Shown piece by piece: positions 45,592-55,690 of a stretch of DNA of 64,000 bases (positions within the stretch are counted from its first letter, which is position 1; each line of letters starts with the position of its first letter). The translations under genes were made by a program, and so were the position numbers. The notes under the pieces are model-generated. The model was given only the letters and a program-made list of their open reading frames with translations. It was not told the origin of the DNA and searched no databases. Source of the DNA: an uncultured Faecalibacterium sp. (lineage in GTDB: Bacteria > Bacillota > Clostridia > Oscillospirales > Ruminococcaceae); contig CAKSVD010000012.1 in the NCBI GenBank assembly GCA_934503275.1, positions 5,716 through 69,715 on the forward strand, in the 5' to 3' direction.

Positions 45592-46605
45592 TTACAGCAG
45601 CGGGATGCCGGCCTTGGCGCAGGCCTCGCGGGTGGCCTTGTCCCAGACGCTGGCCTGCACCTCACCGATGTGGACGCTGCCCAGCAGCAGCATACACAGG
45701 CGGCTCTGGCCGATGCCGCCGCCGATGGTGTAGGGCAACTCACCAGCCAGCACTGCCTTGTGGAAGGGCAGGCTGCGGCGATCGTCGCACCCCGCCATGG
45801 TCAGCTGCTTATCCATGCTCTCCGGGCTGACGCGGATGCCCATGCTGCTCAACTCGTAGCTGCACTGCAGCGGGTCGTTCCAGAACAGCAGGTCGCCGTT
45901 CAGATCCCAGTCGTCATAGTCCGGGGCGCGGCCGTCGTGGGGCTTGCCGCTGCGCAGGGGTGCACCGATCTTCATCAGGAAGGTGGTGCCGTTCTCCTTG
46001 ACAAAGGCGTTCTCGCGCTCCTTCGGGGTCAGATCCGGGTACTTGTCCTCCAACTCCTGTGTGGTGACAAAGGTCACGTTGGGGGTGTGCAGGGGCAGAT
46101 CCTGCAGCTGGGGGAACATGGCGTGCAGGTTCATCTCGGTGGCGCACACCGCAGACACGATGCAGCGCACCACGTTTTTCAGGTAGGTCTCGTTGCGGTC
46201 CTCCACCGTGATGATCTTTTCCCAGTCCCACTGGTCCACATAGACCGAGTGGAGGTTATCCAGTTCCTCGTCCCGGCGGATGGCGTTCATATCGCAGTAC
46301 AGGCCCTTGCCCACGCGGAAATCGTAGTCCTTCAGCGCCTGCCGCTTCCACTTTGCCAGCGACTGCACCACCTGTGCCTCGGTGCCGCTGTCCTTGATGT
46401 CAAAGGTTACCTTGCGCTCCACGCCGTTCAGGTCATCGTTCAGGCCGGTGGAAGCCTCCAGAAACAGCGGTGCAGACACGCGGTACAGATTGAGCGTGGC
46501 GCACAGGGTATCGGCGAACAGCCGCTTCACCGTGCCGATGGCGCGCTGGGTGTCGTACAGGTTCAGCGCGGGTGTGTAGTTTGCCGGAATGATGATCTTG
46601 CTCAT
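45592..46605 (-). CDS. asnA: Aspartate--ammonia ligase (asparagine synthetase A)
   Basis: Class II-aaRS-like enzyme, 337 aa, forming Asn from Asp, ammonia and ATP. Motifs: N-terminal IIPANYTPALNLYDTQRAIG, VERKVTFDIK, KGLYCDMNAIRRDEELDNLHSVYVDQWDWE, and ELSSMGIRVSPESM with SLPFHKAVLAGELPYTIGGGIGQSR at the ATP site. Predicted promoter on the minus strand TTTACT/CATAAT just upstream (about 46690-46720). The leader shows no T-box signature. Confidence 0.96.
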   Translation of the reverse strand: MSKIIIPANYTPALNLYDTQRAIGTVKRLFADTLCATLNLYRVSAPLFLEASTGLNDDLNGVERKVTFDIKDSGTEAQVVQSLAKWKRQALKDYDFRVGKGLYCDMNAIRRDEELDNLHSVYVDQWDWEKIITVEDRNETYLKNVVRCIVSAVCATEMNLHAMFPQLQDLPLHTPNVTFVTTQELEDKYPDLTPKERENAFVKENGTTFLMKIGAPLRSGKPHDGRAPDYDDWDLNGDLLFWNDPLQCSYELSSMGIRVSPESMDKQLTMAGCDDRRSLPFHKAVLAGELPYTIGGGIGQSRLCMLLLGSVHIGEVQASVWDKATREACAKAGIPLL

Positions 46606-46780
46606 AACATTTACCCCTCATTCTGTATGGTATGTGCCCCGCTTTCCCGAGCCGGGGCTTGGCTTTTGCAAAGCCGGAATACTGCACCCATTATGGCACA
46701 ATTTTTTACGAAAGTAAAGTGATAGCAGGAAAAAGACGGCGCGGCACAACTCTTTGCGCCGCACTGTCTTTTCCGCATGG

Positions 46781-46897
46781 ACGATTTAGAATGGCTTCCG
46801 CTGTGCTCTAGCCATTTTTAGAGGAAAAATCATTTTAAATTTCGCGTTTGTCGCACTCTGCGGAGTGCTCCAAACGCATTTTCACAAAAGGGGTCTA
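46781..46897 (-). repeat. Structured intergenic repeat family A, copy A5
   Basis: Minus orientation. Hairpin GCGTTTG..GCACT (46844-46857) with AGTGC..CAAACGC (46864-46877) around CTGCGG; the inner 2x2 mismatch is the only deviation. On the minus strand the second domain has ATGGCT and AGCCAT (46810-46815 and 46791-46796), a further compensatory pair. Confidence 0.8.
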
Positions 46898-47036
46898 AGG
46901 AAAAATGCCATTTGCCGCCGCGGCCCTCCCGTGAAAAAGCCAATCGGGAAAATCCGCAGATTTTCCCGATTGGCAAATTAAAAATCATTTTCCGCTGAAG
47001 ATATCCAGAGCAAAGCGGAGGATATTTTCAATCGTT
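46898..47036 (+). repeat. Structured intergenic repeat family A, copy A6
   Basis: Plus orientation, head to head with A5. Hairpin GCCAATCGGGAAAAT (46939-46953) with its complement (46960-46974) around CCGCAG. The second domain has CCGCT (46992-46996), ATATCC (47001-47006), AGCGG (47014-47018) and GGATAT (47020-47025). The element ends 5 nt before the livF stop codon. Confidence 0.85.
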
Positions 47037-47040
47037 CCGT

Positions 47041-47754
47041 TTATCCGCCCAGATAGGCGCTGCGGACGCGCTCGTTGGTCAGCAGCTCGGCACCGGTGCC
47101 GTCCATGACCACGCGGCCGGTCTCCAGCACATAGGCGCGGTCGGCCACCGAGAGCGCCATCTGTGCGTTCTGCTCCACCAGTAGGATGGTCATACCCTCC
47201 TTGTGGATGTCGCGGATGATGTCAAAGATCTCCTGCACCAGCAGCGGTGAAAGACCCATAGAAGGCTCGTCCAGCATCAGCATGGAAGCGTTGCTCATGA
47301 GCGCACGCCCCATGGCCAGCATCTGCTGCTCGCCGCCGGACATAGTGCCCGCCAGCTGCTTGCGGCGCTCCTTCAGGCGGGGGAACAGGGTGAACACCTT
47401 TTCCTTGTTGGCGGCGATGGTAGAAGCGGGCTGGGTGTAGGCACCCATATCAAGGTTCTCGTCCACCGTCATGTGCAAAAACACATGGCGTCCCTCCGGT
47501 ACCTGTGCAAGGCCGCTTTCCACGATCTTGTGGGCGCGCACGCCCTTGATGCTTTTGCCCTTGTACAGCACATCGCCGGTGCGGGGCTTCAAAAGGCCGG
47601 AAATGGTTTTCAGGGTGGTGGATTTGCCCGCGCCGTTTGCACCGATCAGGGTGACGATCTCGCCTGCGTTGACGGTGAAAGAGATATCCTTTACGGCGTG
47701 GATGTTGCCGTAGTAGACGTTGATGCCGTCCACCTTCAGTAATGTATCAGCCAT
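47041..47754 (-). CDS. livF: Branched-chain amino acid ABC transporter ATPase LivF
   Basis: Protein of 237 aa. Walker A GANGAGKST, signature MSGGEQQMLAMGRAL and Walker B LLMLDEPSMGLSP are all present. VPEGRHVFLHMTVDENL identifies the LivF subgroup. Last gene of livKHMGF on the minus strand, starting 3 nt after livG. Confidence 0.95.
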   Translation of the reverse strand: MADTLLKVDGINVYYGNIHAVKDISFTVNAGEIVTLIGANGAGKSTTLKTISGLLKPRTGDVLYKGKSIKGVRAHKIVESGLAQVPEGRHVFLHMTVDENLDMGAYTQPASTIAANKEKVFTLFPRLKERRKQLAGTMSGGEQQMLAMGRALMSNASMLMLDEPSMGLSPLLVQEIFDIIRDIHKEGMTILLVEQNAQMALSVADRAYVLETGRVVMDGTGAELLTNERVRSAYLGG

Positions 47755-47757
47755 GGC

Positions 47758-48597
47758 TCAGCCCTCCTTTTTGCCCAGATAGGCCTCGATGACCTGCGGG
47801 TTATCGCGGATCTCGTCCGGGGTGCCCTTGGCGATGATGCGGCCGAAGTTCAGCACCGCAATACCTTCGCAGATGCCCATGACAAGGCTCATGTCGTGCT
47901 CGATGAGCAGCACGGCAATGTTGAACTCGTCGCGGATGCGGCGGATGGTCTCGGTCAGTTCTGCAGTCTCGGAGGGGTTCATACCGGCGGCAGGCTCGTC
48001 CAGCAGCAGAAGCTTCGGGCCGGTGGCCAGTGCGCGCATGATCTCCAACCGGCGCTGTGCGCCGTAGGGCAGGCTGCCGGCCTGTGTATTGGCAAGGTCT
48101 GCCATGTGGAAGATGTCCAGCAGCGCCAGCGCACGCTCGGTGCACCGCTTTTCCTCTTTCCAGTAGTTCGGCATCCGCAGCAGGGAGGAGGCCAGATTAT
48201 ACTTCATGGACTCGTGCAGACCCACCTTGATGTTGTCGATGACGCTCAACTCCTTGAACAGACGGATGTTCTGGAAGGTACGCGCCACGCCCATGCGGTT
48301 GACCTGATAGGTCTTTTTGCCGGCGGTGGGCATCCCGTCGATCAGGATGGAGCCGCGGGTGGGCTGGTAGACGTTGGTGAGCAGGTTGAACACGGTGGTC
48401 TTGCCTGCGCCGTTGGGGCCGATGAGGCCGGCGATCTCGTTGCGGCCGATCATCAGGTTAAAGTTGTCCACGGCGGTCAGACCGCCGAAGTCGATGCCCA
48501 GTTCACGCACGTCCAGAATGGGCTTTTTATCTTTATCGCGGTCGGTCAGAAAACCGCCGGAGGGCACACTGTGCAGTCTGGTCTGGAACTCACTCAT
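47758..48597 (-). CDS. livG: Branched-chain amino acid ABC transporter ATPase LivG
   Basis: Protein of 279 aa. DFGGLTAVDNFNL, Walker A GPNGAGKTT, GVARTFQNIRLF (LivG hallmark), signature LPYGAQRRLEIMRAL and Walker B LLLDEPAAGMNP. The N-terminal ~25 residues are an extension before the ABC domain. It overlaps livM by 8 nt. Confidence 0.95.
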   Translation of the reverse strand: MSEFQTRLHSVPSGGFLTDRDKDKKPILDVRELGIDFGGLTAVDNFNLMIGRNEIAGLIGPNGAGKTTVFNLLTNVYQPTRGSILIDGMPTAGKKTYQVNRMGVARTFQNIRLFKELSVIDNIKVGLHESMKYNLASSLLRMPNYWKEEKRCTERALALLDIFHMADLANTQAGSLPYGAQRRLEIMRALATGPKLLLLDEPAAGMNPSETAELTETIRRIRDEFNIAVLLIEHDMSLVMGICEGIAVLNFGRIIAKGTPDEIRDNPQVIEAYLGKKEG

Positions 48598-49618
48598 GGT
48601 CAGCGGCCTCCTTTTTGGTATGTTTGCGGAACAGTTCGCCGTTCATGGCCTTTTCCACGATGCGGCTCAGGGAGAAATCGTAGCTGCCCAGCAGTCCACC
48701 CGGGCGGAAGATCATCATCAGCACCAGCACCAGCGAGTAGACCACCATGCGGTAGCTTTCAAAGCTGCGGGTGGCCTCGGGCAGGATGGTCAGCACGGTA
48801 GCGGACAGGATGGAGCCCAGCATGGAGCCCATGCCGCCCAGCACCACCATGACCAGAATCTCAATGGACTTCATAAAGCCGAAGGTGGAGGGGTTCAGCA
48901 CGCCGATGTAGCAGGCGTACAGACCACCCGCCAAGCCTGCAAAGGCAGCGGAAAAGGCAAAGGCCATCACCTTATAGTAGGTGGTCTGGATGCCGCAGCT
49001 CTCGGCGGCGATCTCGTTGTCGCGGATGGCCAGCACGGCGCGGCCGTGGCGGCTCTTCATCATGGCGTGGATGAGGAAGCAGGTGATGACCACGCACAGG
49101 AACACGTTGGTAAAGTTGGAATACTTGGGGATGTTTTTCAGACCCTTGGAGCCGTAGAACAGCTTAAAGCCCAGCACATCATCAATGTTGTTCAGGGTGA
49201 TGCGGATGATCTCGCCAAAGCCCAGCGTCAGGATGGCCAGATAGTCGCCGGTCAGGCGCAGGGCAGGGATGCCGATAAGCACCCCGAACAGCCCAGCGAT
49301 CACCCATGCCAGTACCAGACCGATGGCAAAAGCCACGCCCTTGGGCAGACCCGAAGATTTGGTGAACAGGGCGCAGGCGTAGGCACCCACCGCCATAAAA
49401 CCGGCGTGACCCAGCGGCAGCTGCCCCAGATAACCGGTGGCAACGTTCAGCGAGACAGCCAGAATGATGTTGATGCCCACGGTCAGCAGCACCTTATTCT
49501 GGTAGGTGGACAGCATATTGCCGGTCACATAGGAAAGCCCCACGAACAGCAGCCCCACCAGCACCAGATTCATCAGGTAGCGCACGGGCATTTTGAGGGC
49601 CTTGCGTTTGGTATTCAT
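48590..49618 (-). CDS. livM: Branched-chain amino acid ABC transporter permease LivM
   Basis: Membrane protein, 342 aa, with about nine hydrophobic segments. ATGYLGQLPLGHAGFMAVGAY and the EAA-like loop RDNEIAAESCGIQTTYYKV define LivM. AAGGGGG precedes the ATG. Confidence 0.95.
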   Translation of the reverse strand: MNTKRKALKMPVRYLMNLVLVGLLFVGLSYVTGNMLSTYQNKVLLTVGINIILAVSLNVATGYLGQLPLGHAGFMAVGAYACALFTKSSGLPKGVAFAIGLVLAWVIAGLFGVLIGIPALRLTGDYLAILTLGFGEIIRITLNNIDDVLGFKLFYGSKGLKNIPKYSNFTNVFLCVVITCFLIHAMMKSRHGRAVLAIRDNEIAAESCGIQTTYYKVMAFAFSAAFAGLAGGLYACYIGVLNPSTFGFMKSIEILVMVVLGGMGSMLGSILSATVLTILPEATRSFESYRMVVYSLVLVLMMIFRPGGLLGSYDFSLSRIVEKAMNGELFRKHTKKEAADHE

Positions 49619-49630
49619 CGTTATGCCCCC

Positions 49631-50509
49631 TTACACCTTTTCCTGCACCTTGCGGCCAAGGAAGCCCGTGGGCTTGACCAGCAGCACGATGATCAGAATT
49701 GCAAACGTAACAGCGTCCTTCCATGCGGAAAGGCCGATGGCGGAAACAAAGCACTCGCACAGGCCGATGGCGATGCCGCCGACCATGGCACCCGGGATGG
49801 AGCCGATGCCGCCCAAAACAGCGGCGACAAAGGCCTTCAGACCCAGCATGGAGCCCATGGTGGGGGTGGCCTGCGGGTAGGAGCAGCAGTACAGCACGCT
49901 GCCGATGCCCGCCAGTGCCGAGCCAACGGCAAAGGTAAAGGAGATGGTGCTGTTGACGTTGATGCCCATCAGGCGGGCAGCATCCATATCCTCCGAGACG
50001 GCGCGCATAGCCTTGCCAAGCTTGGTCTTTTGCACCAGAAAGGTGAGCACCAGCATGGACAGCACGGTGACCACCAGCGTGATGACCGAGGTAAGGCCCA
50101 GCGGCACCTTGCCCAGACGGAAGGTCTGGTTGGTGTAGTAGGCGGGGATCACCTTTGCACCCGAGCCAAGGATCAGCTCTGCCGTGTACTCCAGAAAGAA
50201 GGAGACACCAATGGCGGTGATCAGCAGCGAGATACGGGGTGCGCTGCGCAGGGGGGTGTAGGCGATCTTTTCGATCACCACGCCCAGCAGCGTACAGGTG
50301 AGGATGGTGGCGCACACAGCGGTGACCGGGCCAAGACCCAGCTGGTTCATGACGAACCACGACATATATGCGCCCACCATGATGACGTCGCCGTGGGCAA
50401 AGTTCAGCAGCAGGATAATGCCGTACACCATGCTGTAGCCCAGTGCGATCAGTGCATAGATGCTGCCAAGGGACAAGCCGTTGATCAGCTGGCTAAAGAA
50501 CACTGTCAT
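49631..50509 (-). CDS. livH: Branched-chain amino acid ABC transporter permease LivH
   Basis: Membrane protein, 292 aa. NGLSLGSIYALIALGYSMVYG and LNFAHGDVIMVGAY are the LivH N terminus; AVSEDMDAARLMGINVNSTIS is the ATPase-contact loop. AAAGGAAG precedes the ATG. A terminator-like stem lies between this gene and livK upstream. Confidence 0.95.
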   Translation of the reverse strand: MTVFFSQLINGLSLGSIYALIALGYSMVYGIILLLNFAHGDVIMVGAYMSWFVMNQLGLGPVTAVCATILTCTLLGVVIEKIAYTPLRSAPRISLLITAIGVSFFLEYTAELILGSGAKVIPAYYTNQTFRLGKVPLGLTSVITLVVTVLSMLVLTFLVQKTKLGKAMRAVSEDMDAARLMGINVNSTISFTFAVGSALAGIGSVLYCCSYPQATPTMGSMLGLKAFVAAVLGGIGSIPGAMVGGIAIGLCECFVSAIGLSAWKDAVTFAILIIVLLVKPTGFLGRKVQEKV

Positions 50510-50553
50510 GGTCAGATACTTCCTTTCTTTGCGGCGTTTACACTTTTTGATAT

Positions 50554-50601
50554 AAAAAACGGAGAACGCCTGACCAGAAAAAAGCTGTTCCGGCGTTCTC
50601 C
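50554..50601 (-). terminator. Attenuating stem between livK and livH
   Basis: Minus-strand stem GGAGAACGCC (50592-50601) / GGCGTTCTCC (50561-50570) with a T run. It probably lets more binding protein than permease be made from one transcript. Confidence 0.8.
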
Positions 50602-50664
50602 AAAAAAATCATGGGGTTTGCTCTGTGCGGGCGGCTCCATCACCGGTGGATGGAACTGCGCGGA

Positions 50665-51882
50665 TCAGAACATTTCCTTCAGCTCGGGCTTGCCGTCCAC
50701 GTAGGTCAGGATGGCAGTGCTCTTGACGGGGTTGTGGTGCTCGTCGAAGGTAAAGGTGCCGGTGATGCCCTCGATGGTGCCGCCGGCAATGGCGTCGATG
50801 ACGGCCTGCTTGTACTCGTCGGAGCCGGCCTCGAGGCCCTGCTCCTCGGCAGCCTTGATGCCGTACACGACGGTCATGGCAGCATCGTAGCCCAAGGGTG
50901 CAAAGCCGTTGGGGTAGGCCTCGCCGTACTCGGCCTTGTAGGCATCCTCAAACGCGGCGCTGGAGCCCTTAGCGTAGCAGGCGCAGAAGTAGGAGTCTTT
51001 CAGCTGGTCGGCGGTGGCGTAGCCCTCCAGACCGTCCCAGCCGTCGCCGCCCAGGAAGGGAACGGTCAGGCCGACGCTCTCAGCCTGAGCCAGGATCTGA
51101 CCCACATCCTGATAGTAGTTGGGGCAGAATACCATCTCGGGGTTCTTGCCCAGAATGCTGGTCAGCTGGGTCTTGAAGTCCACATCGCCCTCGGAGTAGC
51201 TTTCCTGATCCACGATGGTGCCGCCCTTTGCCTCAAACTCCTTGGCAAAGTTCTCTGCCAGACCCTCGTTGTAATCCTTGCCCTTCAGGAAGATGACGGC
51301 TGCCTTGGTGTAGCCCAGCTTCTCGTAAGCGTAATCTGCCATCTTCACGCCCTGGAAAGGGTCGGTGAAGCAGGCACGGAACACATTCCCGTTCACGGTG
51401 TCGGTCTCGGCATCGTAGGTAACAGCCTCGGCGGTAGCAGAAGCAGTGACCATGGGCATATTGTAGTCGGCGCTCTCGGCGGCAACAGCCAGCGTGGGGG
51501 CGGTGGTCACATCGCCCACCAGAGCGGTGATGCCCTGATCCACCATCTTGGTAAAGCAGGTGACAGCCTGTGTTTCATCGCCCTGCTCGTCCATGGTGAT
51601 GACCTCCAGCTGCTTGCCGTTGACACCGCCGTCTGCATTGACCTGCTTGATATACAGGCTTGCGCCGTTGACAACAGCCTGACCGTAAACGGAAGCGTCA
51701 CCGGTCAGGGGACCAAGCACGCCCACCTTGATGGTGCTGCCGGAGGCAGCAGAACCGGCAGTGGAACCGGCTGCAGAACCTGCAGTACTTGCGGAGGAAC
51801 CGCCGCAGGCGGTCAGGGCACTTGCTGCAACAGCAACACCGGCAGCGGCCATGAACTGACGACGAGTGAACACCTTTTTCAT
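50665..51882 (-). CDS. livK: Branched-chain amino acid ABC transporter substrate-binding lipoprotein
   Basis: Periplasmic-binding-protein-like lipoprotein, 405 aa. The signal peptide is unusual: TRRQFMAAAG resembles a twin-arginine motif, followed by lipobox LTAC. The mature part has a Ser/Ala/Gly linker and type I PBP fold blocks IKVGVLGPLTGDASVYGQ and VKMADYAYEKLGYTKAAVI. GGAGGAG precedes the ATG. First gene of the liv operon, with a leader carrying two promoters and a terminator-like stem. LivJ/LivK assignment is by context; Leu, Ile, Val or another amino acid may be the ligand. Confidence 0.92.
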   Translation of the reverse strand: MKKVFTRRQFMAAAGVAVAASALTACGGSSASTAGSAAGSTAGSAASGSTIKVGVLGPLTGDASVYGQAVVNGASLYIKQVNADGGVNGKQLEVITMDEQGDETQAVTCFTKMVDQGITALVGDVTTAPTLAVAAESADYNMPMVTASATAEAVTYDAETDTVNGNVFRACFTDPFQGVKMADYAYEKLGYTKAAVIFLKGKDYNEGLAENFAKEFEAKGGTIVDQESYSEGDVDFKTQLTSILGKNPEMVFCPNYYQDVGQILAQAESVGLTVPFLGGDGWDGLEGYATADQLKDSYFCACYAKGSSAAFEDAYKAEYGEAYPNGFAPLGYDAAMTVVYGIKAAEEQGLEAGSDEYKQAVIDAIAGGTIEGITGTFTFDEHHNPVKSTAILTYVDGKPELKEMF

Positions 51883-51932
51883 AAAAATCTCCTCCTTCGG
51901 AGTAATTTATAGGCTGGAATAGAATCAAGGAT

Positions 51933-51975
51933 AAAAACGGAAGCAAGGCCCTTCCCCTCTAAAGCGGCCTTGCTT
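51933..51975 (-). terminator. Leader terminator-like stem upstream of livK
   Basis: Minus-strand stem AAGCAAGGCC (51966-51975) / GGCCTTGCTT (51941-51950), followed by CCGTTTTT. It lies only about 10 nt downstream of the expected start from the nearer promoter. Confidence 0.65.
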
Positions 51976-51990
51976 CTGTTCTTGTCTGTT

Positions 51991-52019
51991 ATTATAGCTA
52001 TCTGGGTTCAAATCCGCAA
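51991..52019 (-). promoter_or_regulatory. liv promoter 1
   Basis: On the minus strand, TTGCGG (52014-52019), 17 bp, TATAAT (51991-51996). Confidence 0.6.
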
Positions 52020-52080
52020 TTCACAAACCGTCCATACTTTTGGGCGCATTTTCTCGGCTTTATTGATACTTTCCACAAAA

Positions 52081-52110
52081 ATTTTAGCACGTTTTTGTGC
52101 ACTATTTCAA
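52081..52110 (-). promoter_or_regulatory. liv promoter 2 (distal)
   Basis: On the minus strand, TTGAAA (52105-52110), 18 bp, TAAAAT (52081-52086). Confidence 0.45.
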
Positions 52111-52164
52111 ATTGTTCATTTTATTTATCTGTGACATGAAACAGATTCATGATTCACAAAAGGG

Positions 52165-53586
52165 TTACAGGGTGTCCATCTCGGCGTCGGCGGCAAATTC
52201 GGCCTCGGCGCGGGCCTCTGCGGCCTGTCCTTCGGCTTCGGCAGCAGCCACCGGCTCTGCCAGTGCCTTGCGGATGGCGGTAACGTAGAACACCATGGAA
52301 AGCGCCGTACCGATGCACCAGCCCACAGGCCATGCCATCCAGATGCCGGTGGAGCCCAGCGCGGTGGCGCTGAGCACGGCGGCAATGCCCACGCGCAGGA
52401 TCAGGTCGGTGAAGGTGGCAATCATGAACCGCACCATCAGGCCGCAGCCGCGTAGGATGCCGTCTGCCACCAGCTTGACCGACACCACAAAGTAGAAGGG
52501 AGAGAGGATGCGCAAAAACAGCATACCGGTGTCAATGGCGGGGCCCTGCGGGTCGTTCATGAACAGCAGCAGCAGGAAGCGGCCAAAGAAGAAGTACAGC
52601 ACCACCAGCGGCACGCACAGCAGCCACACCAGATTGCGGCCTGCGCCAAAGCCCGCCTTGACGCGGTCCATCTTGCCGGCGCCCATGTTCTGGGAGGTGT
52701 AGTTGGAAATGCCGTTGCCCAAGGTGGTAAAGGAGGTGATGACCATGTTGTTCAGCTTGACGGCGGCAGAGTAGCCTGCAATGACGCTGGCGCCAAAAGT
52801 GTTGATGATGCTCTGCAGGATGATGTTGCCCACCGAGACAAAGCTCTGCTGCAGGATGCTGGGGATAGCTACCACAGCCACCTTGCCCAGCATATTCCAG
52901 GAGAACAGCTGCACAGGACCCTCGGTGCGGAAAGCGCGGATGCGGCGGAACACCACCACCATGGCCAGCACACAGCTGACACCCTGACACAGGAAGGTGG
53001 CCCATGCCACACCGGCAATGCCCATCTTGAAACCGGCCACGAACAGGATATCCACGCCGATGTTGGACAAGGACGAGACGGCAAGGAAGTAGAAAGGGGT
53101 CTTGCTGTCGCCAAGGGCAGAGAAGATGCCGGTGGCAATGTTGTAGAAGAACATGAAGGGCAAGCCCAGAACGTAGATGTCCAGATACAACGCGGAATCC
53201 GCAAGGATCTCCTCCGGGGTGTTGATCAGCTCCAGCAGGGCGTCGCAGCCAAACAGGCCAATGCCCATCAGCACCGCGCACAGCACCGCAGAGCCGATGA
53301 GGGAGGTGTAGACCGAGGTCTTCATCTCGCCGTATTCCTTTGCGCCGAAGTAGCGGGACACGATGACCGAGCAGCCGATGTTGCAGCCAAAGGCAAAGGC
53401 GATGAAGATCAGGGTGATCTCGTAGCTGTTGCCCACCGCAGCCAGCGCGTTCTCACCGATGAACTTGCCCGCCACCAGACTGTCGGCGATGTTGTACAGC
53501 TGCTGGAAAATGATGCTGCCGAACATGGGCAGACAGAATTGCCACAATACCTGTGACGGCTTGCCCACCGTCAGATCCTTATTCAT
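52165..53586 (-). CDS. MATE-family efflux transporter
   Basis: Protein of 473 aa with about 12 helices. QFCLPMFGSIIFQQLYNIADSLVAGKFIGENALAAVG is the family N terminus, and NYTSQNMGAGKMDRVK the second-half repeat. These Na+- or H+-coupled exporters remove cationic drugs or metabolites. The last ~35 residues are Ala/Glu-rich and end in an acidic tail. Predicted promoter TTTACT/TATACT (minus strand, -10 at 53645-53650). Confidence 0.93.
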   Translation of the reverse strand: MNKDLTVGKPSQVLWQFCLPMFGSIIFQQLYNIADSLVAGKFIGENALAAVGNSYEITLIFIAFAFGCNIGCSVIVSRYFGAKEYGEMKTSVYTSLIGSAVLCAVLMGIGLFGCDALLELINTPEEILADSALYLDIYVLGLPFMFFYNIATGIFSALGDSKTPFYFLAVSSLSNIGVDILFVAGFKMGIAGVAWATFLCQGVSCVLAMVVVFRRIRAFRTEGPVQLFSWNMLGKVAVVAIPSILQQSFVSVGNIILQSIINTFGASVIAGYSAAVKLNNMVITSFTTLGNGISNYTSQNMGAGKMDRVKAGFGAGRNLVWLLCVPLVVLYFFFGRFLLLLFMNDPQGPAIDTGMLFLRILSPFYFVVSVKLVADGILRGCGLMVRFMIATFTDLILRVGIAAVLSATALGSTGIWMAWPVGWCIGTALSMVFYVTAIRKALAEPVAAAEAEGQAAEARAEAEFAADAEMDTL

Positions 53587-53734
53587 TGCAAAAATCCTCC
53601 TCTATAACGACTATAAATGGGAAAACAGCGTAAATGCCGCAACCAGTATAGAACCGAATCACTAAAAAGTAAAGAGAATTTTTGGTATATCTGCCATACG
53701 AAATTTACATGGCAGACATGGCGTATCCGCGCCA

Positions 53735-53928
53735 CAGAAATCAATTTTCCGAATAAAGGCTTCCCCCGGTCGGGGGAAGCTGTCACCGCAGGTGACTGAT
53801 GAGGGCGCGGGTAAGCAGCAGCTTGCGAGAAATTACCCCTCATCCGTCTGCTCACTGCGTTCGCAGCCACCTTCCCCCCAAGGGGTGAAGGCTTTTTCAC
53901 TGGATCAAATCTCAAAAGTTGATTTCTG
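53735..53928. repeat. MITE-like palindromic repeat family B, copy B2
   Basis: About 194 bp with terminal inverted repeats CAGAAATCAA / TTGATTTCTG. It shares CCGAATAAAGGCTTCCCCCGG, TGTCACCGCAGGTGAC, CTGATGAGGGCGC, ACCCCTCATCCG and CCAAGGGGTGAAGGC with copy B1, but has one TGTCACC module instead of two. No coding sequence. Confidence 0.8.
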
Positions 53929-54033
53929 CGAACGTATCCCCGCTGCCGCAAGGGGGCAGACTGTAAGCGGGCTTTTCCACGCAGGTTTGCGTCCCTGTTA
54001 AAAATTTAGGTCTGCAAACATCCGCCCCGGCCC

Positions 54034-54062
54034 TTGCGCCGGGGCGCAAAGCGTGGTAGGAT
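54034..54062 (+). promoter_or_regulatory. Predicted enolase promoter
   Basis: TTGCGC (54034-54039), 17 bp, TAGGAT (54057-54062). The expected transcription start falls at the edge of the palindrome that follows. Confidence 0.5.
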
Positions 54063-54071
54063 ATTGGCAGT

Positions 54072-54087
54072 TAGTTATATATAACTA
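54072..54087. promoter_or_regulatory. Perfect 16-bp palindrome at the enolase transcription start
   Basis: TAGTTATATATAACTA, perfectly self-complementary, 10 bp past the -10 box: a classic repressor position. It is partly shared with the site upstream of rnf (35288-35301). Confidence 0.55.
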
Positions 54088-54092
54088 CCTAA

Positions 54093-55448
<1,356 letters not shown>

Positions 55449-55571
55449 GCAACTTTTCCCAATATTTACCACCATGGTATTTGCAATCCTGCGGCGGGCT
55501 GGTTCGTATATAAGGCAGACCGGCACCCGGCAGCAGCCGGGACGGAATGAAACGAAAGGAGCAAACCTTCC

Positions 55572-55664
55572 ATGTTTCAAGGCCTTGGGCCGCTGCTCGA
55601 CCTTTTGGGCGGCGGCAGCTTGACTAAGCTGCTTCTGATTTTACTGAAGGGGCTGTTCGGCTGA
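55572..55664 (+). CDS. Tiny hydrophobic ORF (30 aa), first of a pair
   Basis: The ATG at 55572 follows AAAGGAG by about 9 nt. The peptide begins MFQGLGPLLDLLGGG and ends LKLLLILLKGLFG-like (KLLLILLKGLFG). It is Leu/Gly-rich and could form one amphipathic helix. Its ribosome site and position before a second tiny ORF suggest it is real, but 30 codons give little statistical support. Function unknown; candidates are a signalling or membrane-active peptide. Confidence 0.45.
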   Translation: MFQGLGPLLDLLGGGSLTKLLLILLKGLFG

Positions 55665-55690
55665 AACGGACGGTCTGAAGGGAGAATACC

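Noticed and set aside
46606..46780. T-box leader in front of asnA
   Set aside because: No specifier loop or GGTGGNACCGCG-type antiterminator box was found; the leader is too short.
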